Of a DNA stretch of 24,002 nucleotides, positions 1 through 8,391 are shown piece by piece. Location: assembly GCA_900752285.1 (NCBI GenBank), contig CAADUW010000048.1, positions 1 to 24,002 of the forward strand, written 5' to 3'. Positions within the stretch are counted from its first letter, which is position 1. Every line of letters starts with the position of its first letter. Below the pieces are notes generated by a model. The model was not told where the DNA came from. It did not search any database and saw nothing but the letters and a program-made list of their open reading frames with translations. Both the position numbers and the translations under genes were made by a program. This stretch comes from an uncultured Oscillospiraceae bacterium (GTDB lineage: Bacteria; Bacillota; Clostridia; Oscillospirales; Oscillospiraceae).

Positions 1-102
1 AAAACGAAGGAATACTGTATGTATTTCTCGTTTTTCAAACTGAAGAAGTGGGGCAAAAAGACGGCGGAGACTCGCAGACGCAATTGTGCGGTGTTGCCCT
101 AA
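1..102 (+). CDS. Possible C-terminal end of an upstream gene, or a 27-residue ORF
   Basis: One frame is open from the first base to a TAA at 100-102, so this could be the tail of a gene that begins before the window. Alternatively an ATG at 19, preceded by AAGGA with about 7 bases of spacing, could start a 27-residue basic peptide rich in Lys and Arg. Its stop overlaps by 3 bases the stop of the opposing MATE gene. A second frame is also open over this stretch (stop near 120-122), so the reading frame is not certain. No family is recognisable. Confidence 0.2.
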   Translation, partial: KTKEYCMYFSFFKLKKWGKKTAETRRRNCAVLP

Positions 103-1481
103 ATCTCCGTTTCCCCTTCTGAATCGGCGGCATATTTGGTTTTCCATTTGCCGCTGGCCATTCTCCCGATAAAGAACGCCGCCCGGCAGAACCAGTCGAG
201 GATCATGGCGATCCATACGCCGATGGCGCCCATGCCGAACCGGACGCAGAGGATCCAGGATGCCCCCACCCGGAGGACAGCCATGGACACGATGCTCACG
301 ATCATGGTAAAGCGCACATCATTTGCCGCCCGGAGGGCGTTGGGCAGCACAAAGGAAACCGGCCAGACCGCAATGGCAAAGCCCGCGTGCATGATCACCA
401 GCGTCCGGGCAAGAACCACCGTCTCCGGAGACAGGGAGCTGTAAAGTCCGACGAGCGGTCTGATAAATACGATCAGCAGCACATTCAGAATGCCCTGATA
501 GAGGTAGGTCCACAGCATCAGCTTTTTGGTATAGTACACCGTCTGACGGGTATCCCCGGCACCGACGCAGCGCCCGACCACCGTCACCATGGCAAGACTC
601 ATGGCCTGTCCGATGATACAGCTGATAGCGTCCAGATTGTTGGCGACCGCATTGGCAGAGGTCTGACTGGTGCCGAACAGGGCAATCATGCTGACCACGA
701 TAACCCGCCCCAGCTGGAACAGGCTGTTCTCAAAGGCGGAGGGAATGCCGATATGCAGGATTTTCCGCATCATCGCCGGACGCAGGATCCGGATATTCTG
801 CCAGGTGACCCGCAGCTCCTGTTTCTTCCCGGCAGCGGTCCAGAGGATCACCACTGCCGCCACCGCACGGGAAACCAGCGTGGGAATGGCTACACCCTCC
901 ACACCCATTTTCAGTCCGTAAATACACAGGGCGTTGCCGGCAACATTGATAAAGTTCATCAGCAGGCTGACCTTCATGGAAAGCTTGCTGTTGCCCACGC
1001 TGCGGAAAATTGCCGCGCCCGCGTTATAGAGGGCGATAAAGGGGAAGGACAGCGCCGTAATGCGAAAATAGGTCAGCCCTGCCGCCATCACGTCATCGGC
1101 AATGGAACCGAAGAACAGCTTCATGAGGGCATGGGCATACACAAGGCAGGCTGCCATCATCAGAATGCCGAAGCCGAACGCCATGGTTACCAGCTGACCC
1201 ACAGACTGCCGGGCATGCTCCTGATTCCGCGCGCCCAGTGCCTGGCTGGTCACCACCGCGCCGCCGGTTGCCAGTGCCGCAAACAGGTTCAGCACCACAT
1301 TATTGATCATATCCACCAGAGATACGCCGGAGATTGCCGCCTCGCCTACGGAGGAAACCATCACGCCGTCGCTCATGCCCACAAGAATGGCAAGGGTCTG
1401 CTCAATGACCAGCGGAATGATCAGCCGTACCAGCTCCCGGGTGGAAAAAAGTTTCTTTTCTCCCAACTGCGCCTGTTCCAT
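99..1481 (-). CDS. MATE family multidrug/Na+ (or H+) antiporter
   Basis: A 460-residue polytopic membrane protein of the MATE family, which expels drugs or metabolites across the cytoplasmic membrane in exchange for Na+ or H+. The length and about 12 hydrophobic helices in two six-helix halves fit the family. Near the N-terminus the pattern LVIEQTLAILVGMSDGVMVS matches helix 1 of NorM/DinF-type proteins, and repeats of the P-x-x-x-x-N/S type occur through both halves. The ATG at 1481 is preceded on its own strand by AAGGACGAAGG, a usable ribosome site. The gene is divergent from a two-component system, with promoters about 20 bp apart at their -35 boxes, so coordinated control is plausible. 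The substrate cannot be read from sequence. Family call is firm; the transported compound is unknown. Confidence 0.95.
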   Translation of the reverse strand: MEQAQLGEKKLFSTRELVRLIIPLVIEQTLAILVGMSDGVMVSSVGEAAISGVSLVDMINNVVLNLFAALATGGAVVTSQALGARNQEHARQSVGQLVTMAFGFGILMMAACLVYAHALMKLFFGSIADDVMAAGLTYFRITALSFPFIALYNAGAAIFRSVGNSKLSMKVSLLMNFINVAGNALCIYGLKMGVEGVAIPTLVSRAVAAVVILWTAAGKKQELRVTWQNIRILRPAMMRKILHIGIPSAFENSLFQLGRVIVVSMIALFGTSQTSANAVANNLDAISCIIGQAMSLAMVTVVGRCVGAGDTRQTVYYTKKLMLWTYLYQGILNVLLIVFIRPLVGLYSSLSPETVVLARTLVIMHAGFAIAVWPVSFVLPNALRAANDVRFTMIVSIVSMAVLRVGASWILCVRFGMGAIGVWIAMILDWFCRAAFFIGRMASGKWKTKYAADSEGETEI

Positions 1482-1600
1482 AGCCTTCGTCCTTCATTCT
1501 TTCCAAAAAGCGGATTTTTTGTGCTCCTGTTATTGTGCAAATTCGCACATAGAACATTTAGAATTGCCTGTCTCGTTTGATTTTCCGGAATTATTTCAAC

Positions 1601-1629
1601 ATTATACACCGGTTTTCTCAAAACCGCAA
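1601..1629 (-). promoter_or_regulatory. Promoter of the MATE gene
   Basis: On the minus strand TTGCGG (1629-1624), a 17-base spacer and a perfect TATAAT (1606-1601) form a sigma-A type promoter pointing at the MATE gene, leaving a leader of roughly 110 bases. It faces away from the response-regulator promoter at 1647-1674. Confidence 0.6.
1610..1626. promoter_or_regulatory. Inverted repeat, candidate operator of the MATE promoter
   Basis: CGGTTTT-CTC-AAAACCG is a perfect 7-bp inverted repeat with a 3-bp centre. It occupies the spacer and part of the -35 box of the MATE promoter. A further CGGTTTT half-site lies at 1680-1686, close to the expected transcription start of the divergent regulator operon. 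The position suits a transcription factor site, possibly for the adjacent response regulator; the binder is inference. Confidence 0.45.
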
Positions 1630-1646
1630 CCCCCGATTTCGCGCCC

Positions 1647-1674
1647 TTGCAAAGCTTATAAAAAATGCTATAAT
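1647..1674 (+). promoter_or_regulatory. Promoter of the two-component operon
   Basis: TTGCAA (1647-1652), a 16-base spacer, and TATAAT (1669-1674) with an extended TGC just before it. This gives a transcription start near 1681 and a leader of about 105 bases to the TTG start at 1787. Confidence 0.7.
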
Positions 1675-1725
1675 AGAATCGGTTTTACAGGAAGAAATCC
1701 GTTCAGATTGGACCACGGTGCAGGC

Positions 1726-1755
1726 TGACCGCAAAGGCGGATACCGCAGCGGTCA
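1726..1755 (+). promoter_or_regulatory. Nested hairpin in the leader of the response-regulator mRNA
   Basis: TGACCGC (1726-1732) pairs perfectly with GCGGTCA (1749-1755), and inside it GCGG-ATA-CCGC (1737-1747) forms a second small stem. It sits about 20 bases before the ribosome site at 1774-1780. It may affect RNA stability or translation; no known riboswitch class is recognised. Confidence 0.35.
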
Positions 1756-1786
1756 TTTACCGTTTTCGCAGGCAGGAGGTTTTGGT

Positions 1787-2458
1787 TTGTATCGTATTTT
1801 TATTGTGGAGGACGATTCCGGGATCGCGGAAGGCGTCTGCGATGTGATCCGGGCCTGGGGGATGGAACCCCGGTGCGTTCGGGACTTCCGGGATGTGCTG
1901 GGCGAATTTGCCGCCTTTTCCCCCCATCTGGTCCTCATGGACATCGGCCTGCCCTTCATGAACGGCTACCACTGGTGCGCGGAGATCCGGAAGGTGTCCA
2001 AAGTGCCCATCCTCTTTCTGTCCTCCGCATCGGATAATATGAATATCATCATGGCCATGAACACCGGTGCGGACGATTTCATTGCCAAGCCCTTTGACAG
2101 CAGTGTCCTTATTGCCAAGATGCAGGCCCTTCTGCGCCGGGCCTACGCCTTTGGGGAAAGCGTCCCCATTCTGGAGCACCGGGGAGCCGTGCTGAATACC
2201 GGAGACGGGACTCTCCGTTACGGCGAACAGGAGCTGACCCTGTCCAAAAACGAATACCGGATTTTGCTGGAGCTCATGCGGAACCGGGGAAAAACCGTCA
2301 GCCGGGAAAAGCTGATGGAGACCCTGTGGCAGACCGATGAATTTGTGGATGAAAATGCTCTGACGGTCAATGTGGGACGCCTGCGGAAAAAGCTGGAATC
2401 CGCAGGGCTGTCGGACTTTATCCAGACCCGCTTCGGCGTGGGATACGTGATCGTCTGA
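1787..2458 (+). CDS. BceR-like response regulator, OmpR/PhoB family
   Basis: A 223-residue DNA-binding response regulator. The receiver domain (about 1-115) shows the acidic pocket E8-D9-D10, the phosphoacceptor D52 in LMDIGLP, S79/S80 and K101 in AKPF. The wording SSASDNMN..MAMNTGADDF and ALLRRAYAF at the domain end resembles BceR/GraR-type regulators of antimicrobial-peptide responses. A winged-helix domain (about 125-223) follows, ending TRFGVGYVIV. The frame is open further upstream, but I place the start at TTG 1787 because the receiver fold begins there and AGGAGGT (1774-1780) sits 6 bases before it. The kinase gene follows after 13 bases. BceR-type regulators usually control an adjacent BceAB transporter; none is present within this window, and the divergent neighbour is a MATE pump. 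Confidence 0.93.
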   Translation: MYRIFIVEDDSGIAEGVCDVIRAWGMEPRCVRDFRDVLGEFAAFSPHLVLMDIGLPFMNGYHWCAEIRKVSKVPILFLSSASDNMNIIMAMNTGADDFIAKPFDSSVLIAKMQALLRRAYAFGESVPILEHRGAVLNTGDGTLRYGEQELTLSKNEYRILLELMRNRGKTVSREKLMETLWQTDEFVDENALTVNVGRLRKKLESAGLSDFIQTRFGVGYVIV

Positions 2459-2471
2459 AGGGAGGTGCGCC

Positions 2472-3452
2472 GTGAAGCAATGGCTTTGGGATCATCGGCG
2501 GTATTTTCTGCTGCTGGCGCTGTCCGCCCTGATTTTTTTCGTGATATTTGCCCTGTACGGACTGCCCTGGAGGGCCGTACTGTATCCCGCTCTGCTCTGT
2601 GCCGTTCTCCTGCTGCTCTTTCTGCTGCATGACGGCAGGAAGGCGCTGGAAAAGCACCGGGTGCTGGCGTCTCTCCGGCTTCTTCCGGATAGTCTGACTG
2701 AACAGCTGTCCGATTTTGACACCGCGGCGGACCGGGACTACCGGCAAATCATTGACGCGCTGGTGGAACGGTCCGCCCGGCAGGAAGAAAGCTCCCGCCA
2801 GCGCCTTACGGACAGCATGGACTACTACACCACCTGGGTGCATCAGGTGAAAACCCCCATTGCCGCCATGCGTCTGCTGCTGGAAAAGGAGGACTCCTCC
2901 CACTCCCGACAGCTGTCGGAGGAGCTGTTCCGGATCGAGCAATACGTGCAGATGGCGCTGACCTATACCCGCCTGGACGCAGACACCACAGACTATGTTT
3001 TCCGGAAAACCGATGTGGACGCGGTCATCCGGGGAGTACTCCGGAAATTTGCGGGGCAGTTCATCGGGCGGGGGCTGCGGCTTCACTATACCCCCTGTGC
3101 CTGCACCGTTGTCACCGACGAAAAGTGGCTGTCTTTTGTCCTGGAGCAGGTTCTCTCCAACGCTCTCAAATACACCCCCGCCGGTTCCATCACCATCCAG
3201 GTCTCAACGGAGCCGGTGCTGACCGTTGCAGATACCGGCATCGGCATCGCCGGCAGCGATCTGCCGCGGATCTTTGAAAAGGGCTACACCGGCTACAACG
3301 GGCGAACGGACAAACGCGCCAGCGGTCTGGGGCTGTATCTGTGCCGCCGGATCTGTGACGGACTGGGTCACCCCATCTCCGTTTCTTCCGTCCTGGGGAA
3401 AGGAACCACCGTCGCCATCGACCTCCGTCAGAACGCGTTCCCGTTTGAATGA
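2472..3452 (+). CDS. BceS-like intramembrane-sensing histidine kinase
   Basis: A 326-residue membrane sensor kinase, partner of the regulator just upstream. Two transmembrane helices (about 10-29 and 33-53) are joined by only a few outside residues, so it has no real extracellular sensor domain, the hallmark of BceS/GraS-type kinases. The phosphoacceptor is H124 in TWVHQVKTPIAA. The ATPase domain shows NALKYT, DTGIGI and the GYTGYNGR...SGLGLYLC segment typical of the group. The GTG start at 2472 is 6 bases after GGAGG (2461-2465). Such kinases normally sense antimicrobial peptides by reading the activity of a partner ABC transporter. No such transporter is encoded nearby, so the signal source is unclear. 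Confidence 0.93.
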   Translation: MKQWLWDHRRYFLLLALSALIFFVIFALYGLPWRAVLYPALLCAVLLLLFLLHDGRKALEKHRVLASLRLLPDSLTEQLSDFDTAADRDYRQIIDALVERSARQEESSRQRLTDSMDYYTTWVHQVKTPIAAMRLLLEKEDSSHSRQLSEELFRIEQYVQMALTYTRLDADTTDYVFRKTDVDAVIRGVLRKFAGQFIGRGLRLHYTPCACTVVTDEKWLSFVLEQVLSNALKYTPAGSITIQVSTEPVLTVADTGIGIAGSDLPRIFEKGYTGYNGRTDKRASGLGLYLCRRICDGLGHPISVSSVLGKGTTVAIDLRQNAFPFE

Positions 3453-3520
3453 GAAAATACGCCCCCGACAGGCAGCAATTCGTGCCCCCTCTGATTTTTC
3501 CACACAAAGGAGCCTTTTTC

Positions 3521-4651
3521 ATGATTTATCTGGATAATTCCGCCACAACCCGCCCCTGCCCGGAGGCGGTGGAGGCGGTGACGAAAGCCCTCACCACCGA
3601 CTGGGGCAATCCCAGCGCCCTCTACGGCTTCGGGATCGATGCCGCCCGGCTTCTGCGGGGAGCGCGGGCACAGGTCGCCGCCGCGCTGGGCGCGGAGCCG
3701 GACCGGGTGTTCTTTACCTCCGGCGGCACCGAGGCCGACAATTGGGCCCTGTTTGGCACTGCCCAGCGGCTGGGCAAGCGGGGAAAACATATCATCACCA
3801 CCCAGGCCGAGCACCATGCCATTCTGAATTCCGCCAAAGCACTGGAAAGTCAGGGCTTCCGGGTCACTTATCTGCCCCCGGACGCAGACGGCAGGATTTC
3901 CGTGAGCGCCTTGCAGAACGCCCTGACCCCGGACACCATTCTGATCTCCGTCATGATGGTCAATAATGAGGTGGGCGCCGTGAATCCCATAAAAGAGCTG
4001 GCGAAGCTGACCCATAGAGTATGCCCCGACGCATTGTTTCACACCGACGCGGTGCAGGGCTTTCTGAAGGTTCCCTTTCAGGCAAAGACGTTGGGTGCCG
4101 ATCTGATCAGCATTTCCTCTCACAAGGTCCACGGGCCCAAAGGTGCCGGGGCTCTCTACATCAGTCCCCGGTGCAGATCCTTCCCGCCCCTGCTTCATGG
4201 CGGCGGTCAGGAGAGCGGCTACCGCAGCGGTACGGAGGGAACCCCCGCCATCTTTGGATTTGCGGCGGCCTGCACGGCAGTTTCCGCCACTTTCCGGCAG
4301 GACACCGCCCGGGAAAAAACGCTGTTGGAGGGATTCCTCGAAAAAATCTCCCGTGAGGACGGGATCGTCGTCAACGGCTGCCATGACGCGCCCCATATTC
4401 TGTCCCTGTCCGTTCCCGGTGTGCCCGTTCAGAACACCATCAATCTTTTGCAGGACGCAGGGATCTGTGTCTCCGCCGGAAGCGCCTGCGCCAGGGGGCA
4501 CCGGAGTCATGTGCTCACCGCCATGGGAGCCGCCCCGGCAGTCATCGACGGTGCTTTCCGGGTCTCCCTCTGCCGGGACACCACGGAGGCTGAGCTGGAT
4601 ACCCTTTTCTCCGTTCTGACAAAAGAGGTCCTTCCGCGGGTCCGCCATTAA
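3521..4651 (+). CDS. Cysteine desulfurase, NifS/IscS family (class V aminotransferase)
   Basis: A 376-residue PLP enzyme that takes sulfur from L-cysteine, giving alanine and an enzyme-bound persulfide for iron-sulfur clusters or tRNA thiolation. It starts MIYLDNSATTRP as the family does. Visible features are the cofactor-side motif HTDAVQ (174-179), the Schiff-base lysine K202 in SSHKVHGPKG, and the persulfide cysteine C323 in SAGSACARG. The frame is open upstream into the kinase tail, but ATG 3521 with AAAGGAG about 8 bases before it fits the family start. It lies 68 bases after the kinase gene on the same strand, with no terminator seen between, so read-through is possible. No scaffold (IscU/NifU) or thiolation partner (MnmA, ThiI) gene is adjacent, so the exact sulfur acceptor is unknown. 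Confidence 0.93.
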   Translation: MIYLDNSATTRPCPEAVEAVTKALTTDWGNPSALYGFGIDAARLLRGARAQVAAALGAEPDRVFFTSGGTEADNWALFGTAQRLGKRGKHIITTQAEHHAILNSAKALESQGFRVTYLPPDADGRISVSALQNALTPDTILISVMMVNNEVGAVNPIKELAKLTHRVCPDALFHTDAVQGFLKVPFQAKTLGADLISISSHKVHGPKGAGALYISPRCRSFPPLLHGGGQESGYRSGTEGTPAIFGFAAACTAVSATFRQDTAREKTLLEGFLEKISREDGIVVNGCHDAPHILSLSVPGVPVQNTINLLQDAGICVSAGSACARGHRSHVLTAMGAAPAVIDGAFRVSLCRDTTEAELDTLFSVLTKEVLPRVRH

Positions 4652-4700
4652 GACAATTCGCCATTTTGCAAGTTTTTTCTTTCCAAGTTGCAGAAAGGGA

Positions 4701-4729
4701 TTGCAATTTTTCTTTCAGTCTGGTACAAT
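4701..4729 (+). promoter_or_regulatory. Promoter of the glutamate dehydrogenase gene
   Basis: TTGCAA (4701-4706), a 17-base spacer, and TACAAT (4724-4729) preceded by an extended TGG. Transcription would start near 4736, only about 20 bases before the ATG, so the gene has a very short leader. Confidence 0.7.
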
Positions 4730-4731
4730 AG

Positions 4732-6099
<1,368 letters not shown>

Positions 6100-6111
6100 A
6101 TTACAGGGTCA

Positions 6112-6148
6112 AAAAAGCGGATCGGCGCAAGTTGCCGGTCCGCTTTTT
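6112..6148 (+). terminator. Rho-independent terminator of gdhA
   Basis: AAAAAGCGGATCGGC (6112-6126) pairs with GCCGGTCCGCTTTTT (6134-6148) across a 7-base loop, with one G-U type pair. The arm ends in five Ts. It starts 12 bases after the gdhA stop. The A-run on the other side gives it some bidirectional potential. Confidence 0.9.
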
Positions 6149-6158
6149 GCTGCCGCAT

Positions 6159-6283
6159 AAATTGGAATTCAGCGGGGCAGCGCGAAGCGCCCTTGGCTCC
6201 CCTTTCGGGGGAGCTGTCACGGCGGCACGCCGTGACTGAGAGGGCCGTTCCGATGCGGTGTGCACGCCACTAAATTCAAATTT
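6159..6283. repeat. 125-bp palindromic (MITE-like) intergenic repeat, copy 1
   Basis: The ends are imperfect inverted repeats, AAATTGGAATTCAGCGGGGC on the left against AAATTTGAATTTAGTGGCGT read back from the right (15 of 20 match). Between them lie successive hairpins: GCGC-GAA-GCGC (6180-6190), GCTCCCC/GGGGAGC (6196-6214) and a perfect 9-bp stem GTCACGGCG/CGCCGTGAC (6216-6236). The left end nearly matches that of the element at 18915-18999, so the two look like one family. No coding content is credible here. Confidence 0.7.
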
Positions 6284-6331
6284 ATGTACCCGAAAGCCCT
6301 AAATTCTGTTTCCGAAAAGGCGGGAAATTCC

Positions 6332-6360
6332 TTGCATCAGGCAGGAAGTTATGGTATCAT
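6332..6360 (+). promoter_or_regulatory. Promoter ahead of the inverted-repeat element and envelope gene cluster
   Basis: TTGCAT (6332-6337), a 17-base spacer and TATCAT (6355-6360) preceded by an extended TGG. The predicted transcription start is near 6367, at the very start of the left arm of the inverted-repeat element. The transcript would therefore begin with that structure and could continue into the four-gene cluster. Confidence 0.6.
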
Positions 6361-6362
6361 AC

Positions 6363-6523
6363 TAGCATCGCCTGGCAAGGGCACACATGCCCGCCGGACG
6401 TTCCGGCACGCCTTTCGCTGCGTTATTGTCCTTGACTTGCGCTGTCGCCCATCAACGAGGATAACAAAGCCGGATGTCGTTTAGGTCCGGGAAAACCATG
6501 TGTGCCCTTGCCAAGCGACGCTA
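6363..6523. repeat. 161-bp element bounded by ~27-bp inverted repeats
   Basis: The left arm 6363-6389 and right arm 6497-6523 are complementary at 25 of 27 positions, sharing the uninterrupted core TGGCAAGGGCACACATG. The 107-base interior holds smaller stems: GCCGGA-CGT-TCCGGC (6393-6407), TTGTCC/GGATAA (6426-6464) and CCGGA/TCCGG (6470-6490). Near-identical 12-base direct repeats, GTTATGGTATCA (6348-6359) and GTTATGGTAACA (6526-6537), lie just outside, 3 and 2 bases from the arms. It may be a small non-autonomous mobile element or a structured leader or small RNA made from the promoter at 6332-6360. There is no T-run after the right arm, so it does not look like a plain terminator. Confidence 0.65.
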
Positions 6524-6567
6524 AGGTTATGGTAACAGGTACGGACTAAGAGGACACGGTGGTTTTT

Positions 6568-8337
6568 ATGGAGAAAAAGAAGCGGATTGGGATATATGCC
6601 GCGGCGGCCGCCGGGATTCTGGGCGCCGCTGTATTTTTTGGCACCCACACCTGCCTGTATGGGCGCTTTTTCCCGAAAAACGCCGCTGAAATTGACCTGA
6701 CCCGGCAGGAAATTACAGTGGAAGAATACGAGGCCCTGTGCAGCCGCTTCCCGGATACTCAGATCTTATGGGCGGTTCCCTTTCAGGGCACCCGGCTTCC
6801 GCTGGACACGGAATCGGTCACCGTCACCGCTCTGACGGAAACGGATATTGCAGCCCTTGCCTGTCTGCCCCGGCTGCGGCTGGTGGACGCCCGGGCATGC
6901 ACCGATTACGAGGCCATTCTTTCCCTCATCCGGAAAATACCTGCCTGCCAGGTCGACTATCAGGTGAATCTGGGCAGTGTCTCATGTCCCGGGGACGGGA
7001 CGGATGCCACCGTAACGGATGCGGATCCCGCCCTTCTGTATACCGGGCTTCCCTATCTGCCGAAGCTGAAAACCCTGACGCTGGAGGGAACTCTCCCGGA
7101 ATTCTCCGCCCTTACGGCCCTGCGGGAAGCTTTCCCGGATATTTCCTTCCGCTATTTTCTCTCTCTTGGCGGACAGTCTGTGGCATCCGATGCCACGGTG
7201 CTGGATCTGTCCGGGCTTTCCCTGACGCCGGGGGAACTGAAAGCGGCGCTCCCCTACCTTCCGGAACTGGAAACGGTGACCATTTCTTCGGACGTTTTGG
7301 GAGAGGACAGTGTCGTGCGCCTTGCCCATCAATTCCCGGACATTTTCTTCCTGTTTGACCGAACCGTCGGGACACAATGCTTCTCGACCGACGCCGGCGT
7401 TCTTGATCTGACCGGGTGCTCTGTCTCCCGGGAGGAAGCGGAGGATATTCTTTTCCTCTGCCGGAACCTGACACAGCTCATTTTGTCCGACTGCGGACTC
7501 GACAGTGAAACGCTGGACGCCCTGAACCGGCAATACCCGGAGGTTTCCGTCGTCTGGACAGTACAGGTGGGGATTCACAGCGTGCGGACCGATGCCACCG
7601 TCTTTTTCCCCGCCGGGGTCAGTGAAAAGAAGCTCCCCAATAACGAGGAGCTGAAAAATCTGCGCTACTGCACCAGCCTGATCGCCATGGATCTGGGACA
7701 TTGCAGCATAACCGAATGCGGCTGGCTGCGGGAGCTGCCCCATCTGCGCTATCTGATTCTTGCGGATACGGAAATTTCGGACCTTTCTCCCCTCTCCGGG
7801 CTGAAAGAGCTGATCTATCTGGAACTGTTCCGCACCCCCATTACGGACTACAGCCCCCTGCTGGACTGCACTGCGCTGCAGGATCTGAATCTCAGCTTTA
7901 CCTACGGTGATGTTTCCCCCATCGGGCAAATGACCTGGCTGCACAATCTGCACTGGAATCCCGGTGCGGATCACCCCGAACTCCGGACGCAGATCGAAGC
8001 GCTGTCCGAAACGCTGCAGGACACCGTTATCGAAACGGAACCGGACCGCCCCAGACGGAGCATCGGCGGCTCCTGGCGGTATCTGCCCAACTACTATGTG
8101 TTCCGGGATCTCATCGGCGGGGCGTTCCTGAATCAGGGTTCCCCTTACCATTACTGGGGAGAGGATGCCAAAGCGATTCTTGCCTGCGCCAAAAGCGAAA
8201 AGCTGTTTGCGGGGGATGTGCTTGCCGAAATCGTCCGCCGCCGTATGGACGAGGGACTCCCCATTCCCGGAATCAAAAATGTGGGCAGTGAAAAGGCGGA
8301 AATTCTGTACCAAAGTCTTGTCAGTGCGCGTCCCTGA
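6568..8337 (+). CDS. Membrane-anchored leucine-rich-repeat protein
   Basis: About 589 residues. A basic start is followed by one hydrophobic helix (about 8-25), so the rest probably lies outside the membrane. Residues about 60-330 contain four loosely repeated modules of roughly 68 residues, each with a (F/Y)P(D/E) turn, a DAT..DL(S/T)G-like strand and an LPxLxxL strand. Residues about 360-465 are more ordinary leucine-rich repeats (for example LRYLILADTEISDLSPLSGL). A C-terminal region (about 500-589) with a Trp/Tyr-rich part, WRYLPNYYVFRDL, matches nothing I know. Such repeats usually bind protein or glycan partners. The start is uncertain: ATG 6568 is weakly served by GGTGG, while GTG 6559 is 5 bases after AAGAGG and would add three residues. 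It is the first gene of a four-gene run. Function unknown. Confidence 0.85.
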   Translation: MEKKKRIGIYAAAAAGILGAAVFFGTHTCLYGRFFPKNAAEIDLTRQEITVEEYEALCSRFPDTQILWAVPFQGTRLPLDTESVTVTALTETDIAALACLPRLRLVDARACTDYEAILSLIRKIPACQVDYQVNLGSVSCPGDGTDATVTDADPALLYTGLPYLPKLKTLTLEGTLPEFSALTALREAFPDISFRYFLSLGGQSVASDATVLDLSGLSLTPGELKAALPYLPELETVTISSDVLGEDSVVRLAHQFPDIFFLFDRTVGTQCFSTDAGVLDLTGCSVSREEAEDILFLCRNLTQLILSDCGLDSETLDALNRQYPEVSVVWTVQVGIHSVRTDATVFFPAGVSEKKLPNNEELKNLRYCTSLIAMDLGHCSITECGWLRELPHLRYLILADTEISDLSPLSGLKELIYLELFRTPITDYSPLLDCTALQDLNLSFTYGDVSPIGQMTWLHNLHWNPGADHPELRTQIEALSETLQDTVIETEPDRPRRSIGGSWRYLPNYYVFRDLIGGAFLNQGSPYHYWGEDAKAILACAKSEKLFAGDVLAEIVRRRMDEGLPIPGIKNVGSEKAEILYQSLVSARP

Positions 8338-8391
8338 CGCACAGTCTGCCAGAATACAGTCAATTCCCGGAAAGAAAGAGGGACTTTTTGC

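Noticed and set aside
387..1580. Long plus-strand open frame opposite the MATE gene
   Set aside because: Shadow of a clear MATE coding frame; composition is His/Gln/Arg rich and has no recognisable domain.
1577..1786. Upstream extension of the response-regulator frame
   Set aside because: It spans the predicted promoter and leader; the receiver domain starts at TTG 1787 with a proper ribosome site.
6260..6484. Short open frame of 74 codons across the repeat region
   Set aside because: It runs through two palindromic elements and a predicted promoter, with no ribosome site and no protein-like pattern.
6363..6523. Insertion sequence with transposase
   Set aside because: The element is only 161 bp and holds no transposase frame; at most it is a non-autonomous derivative.
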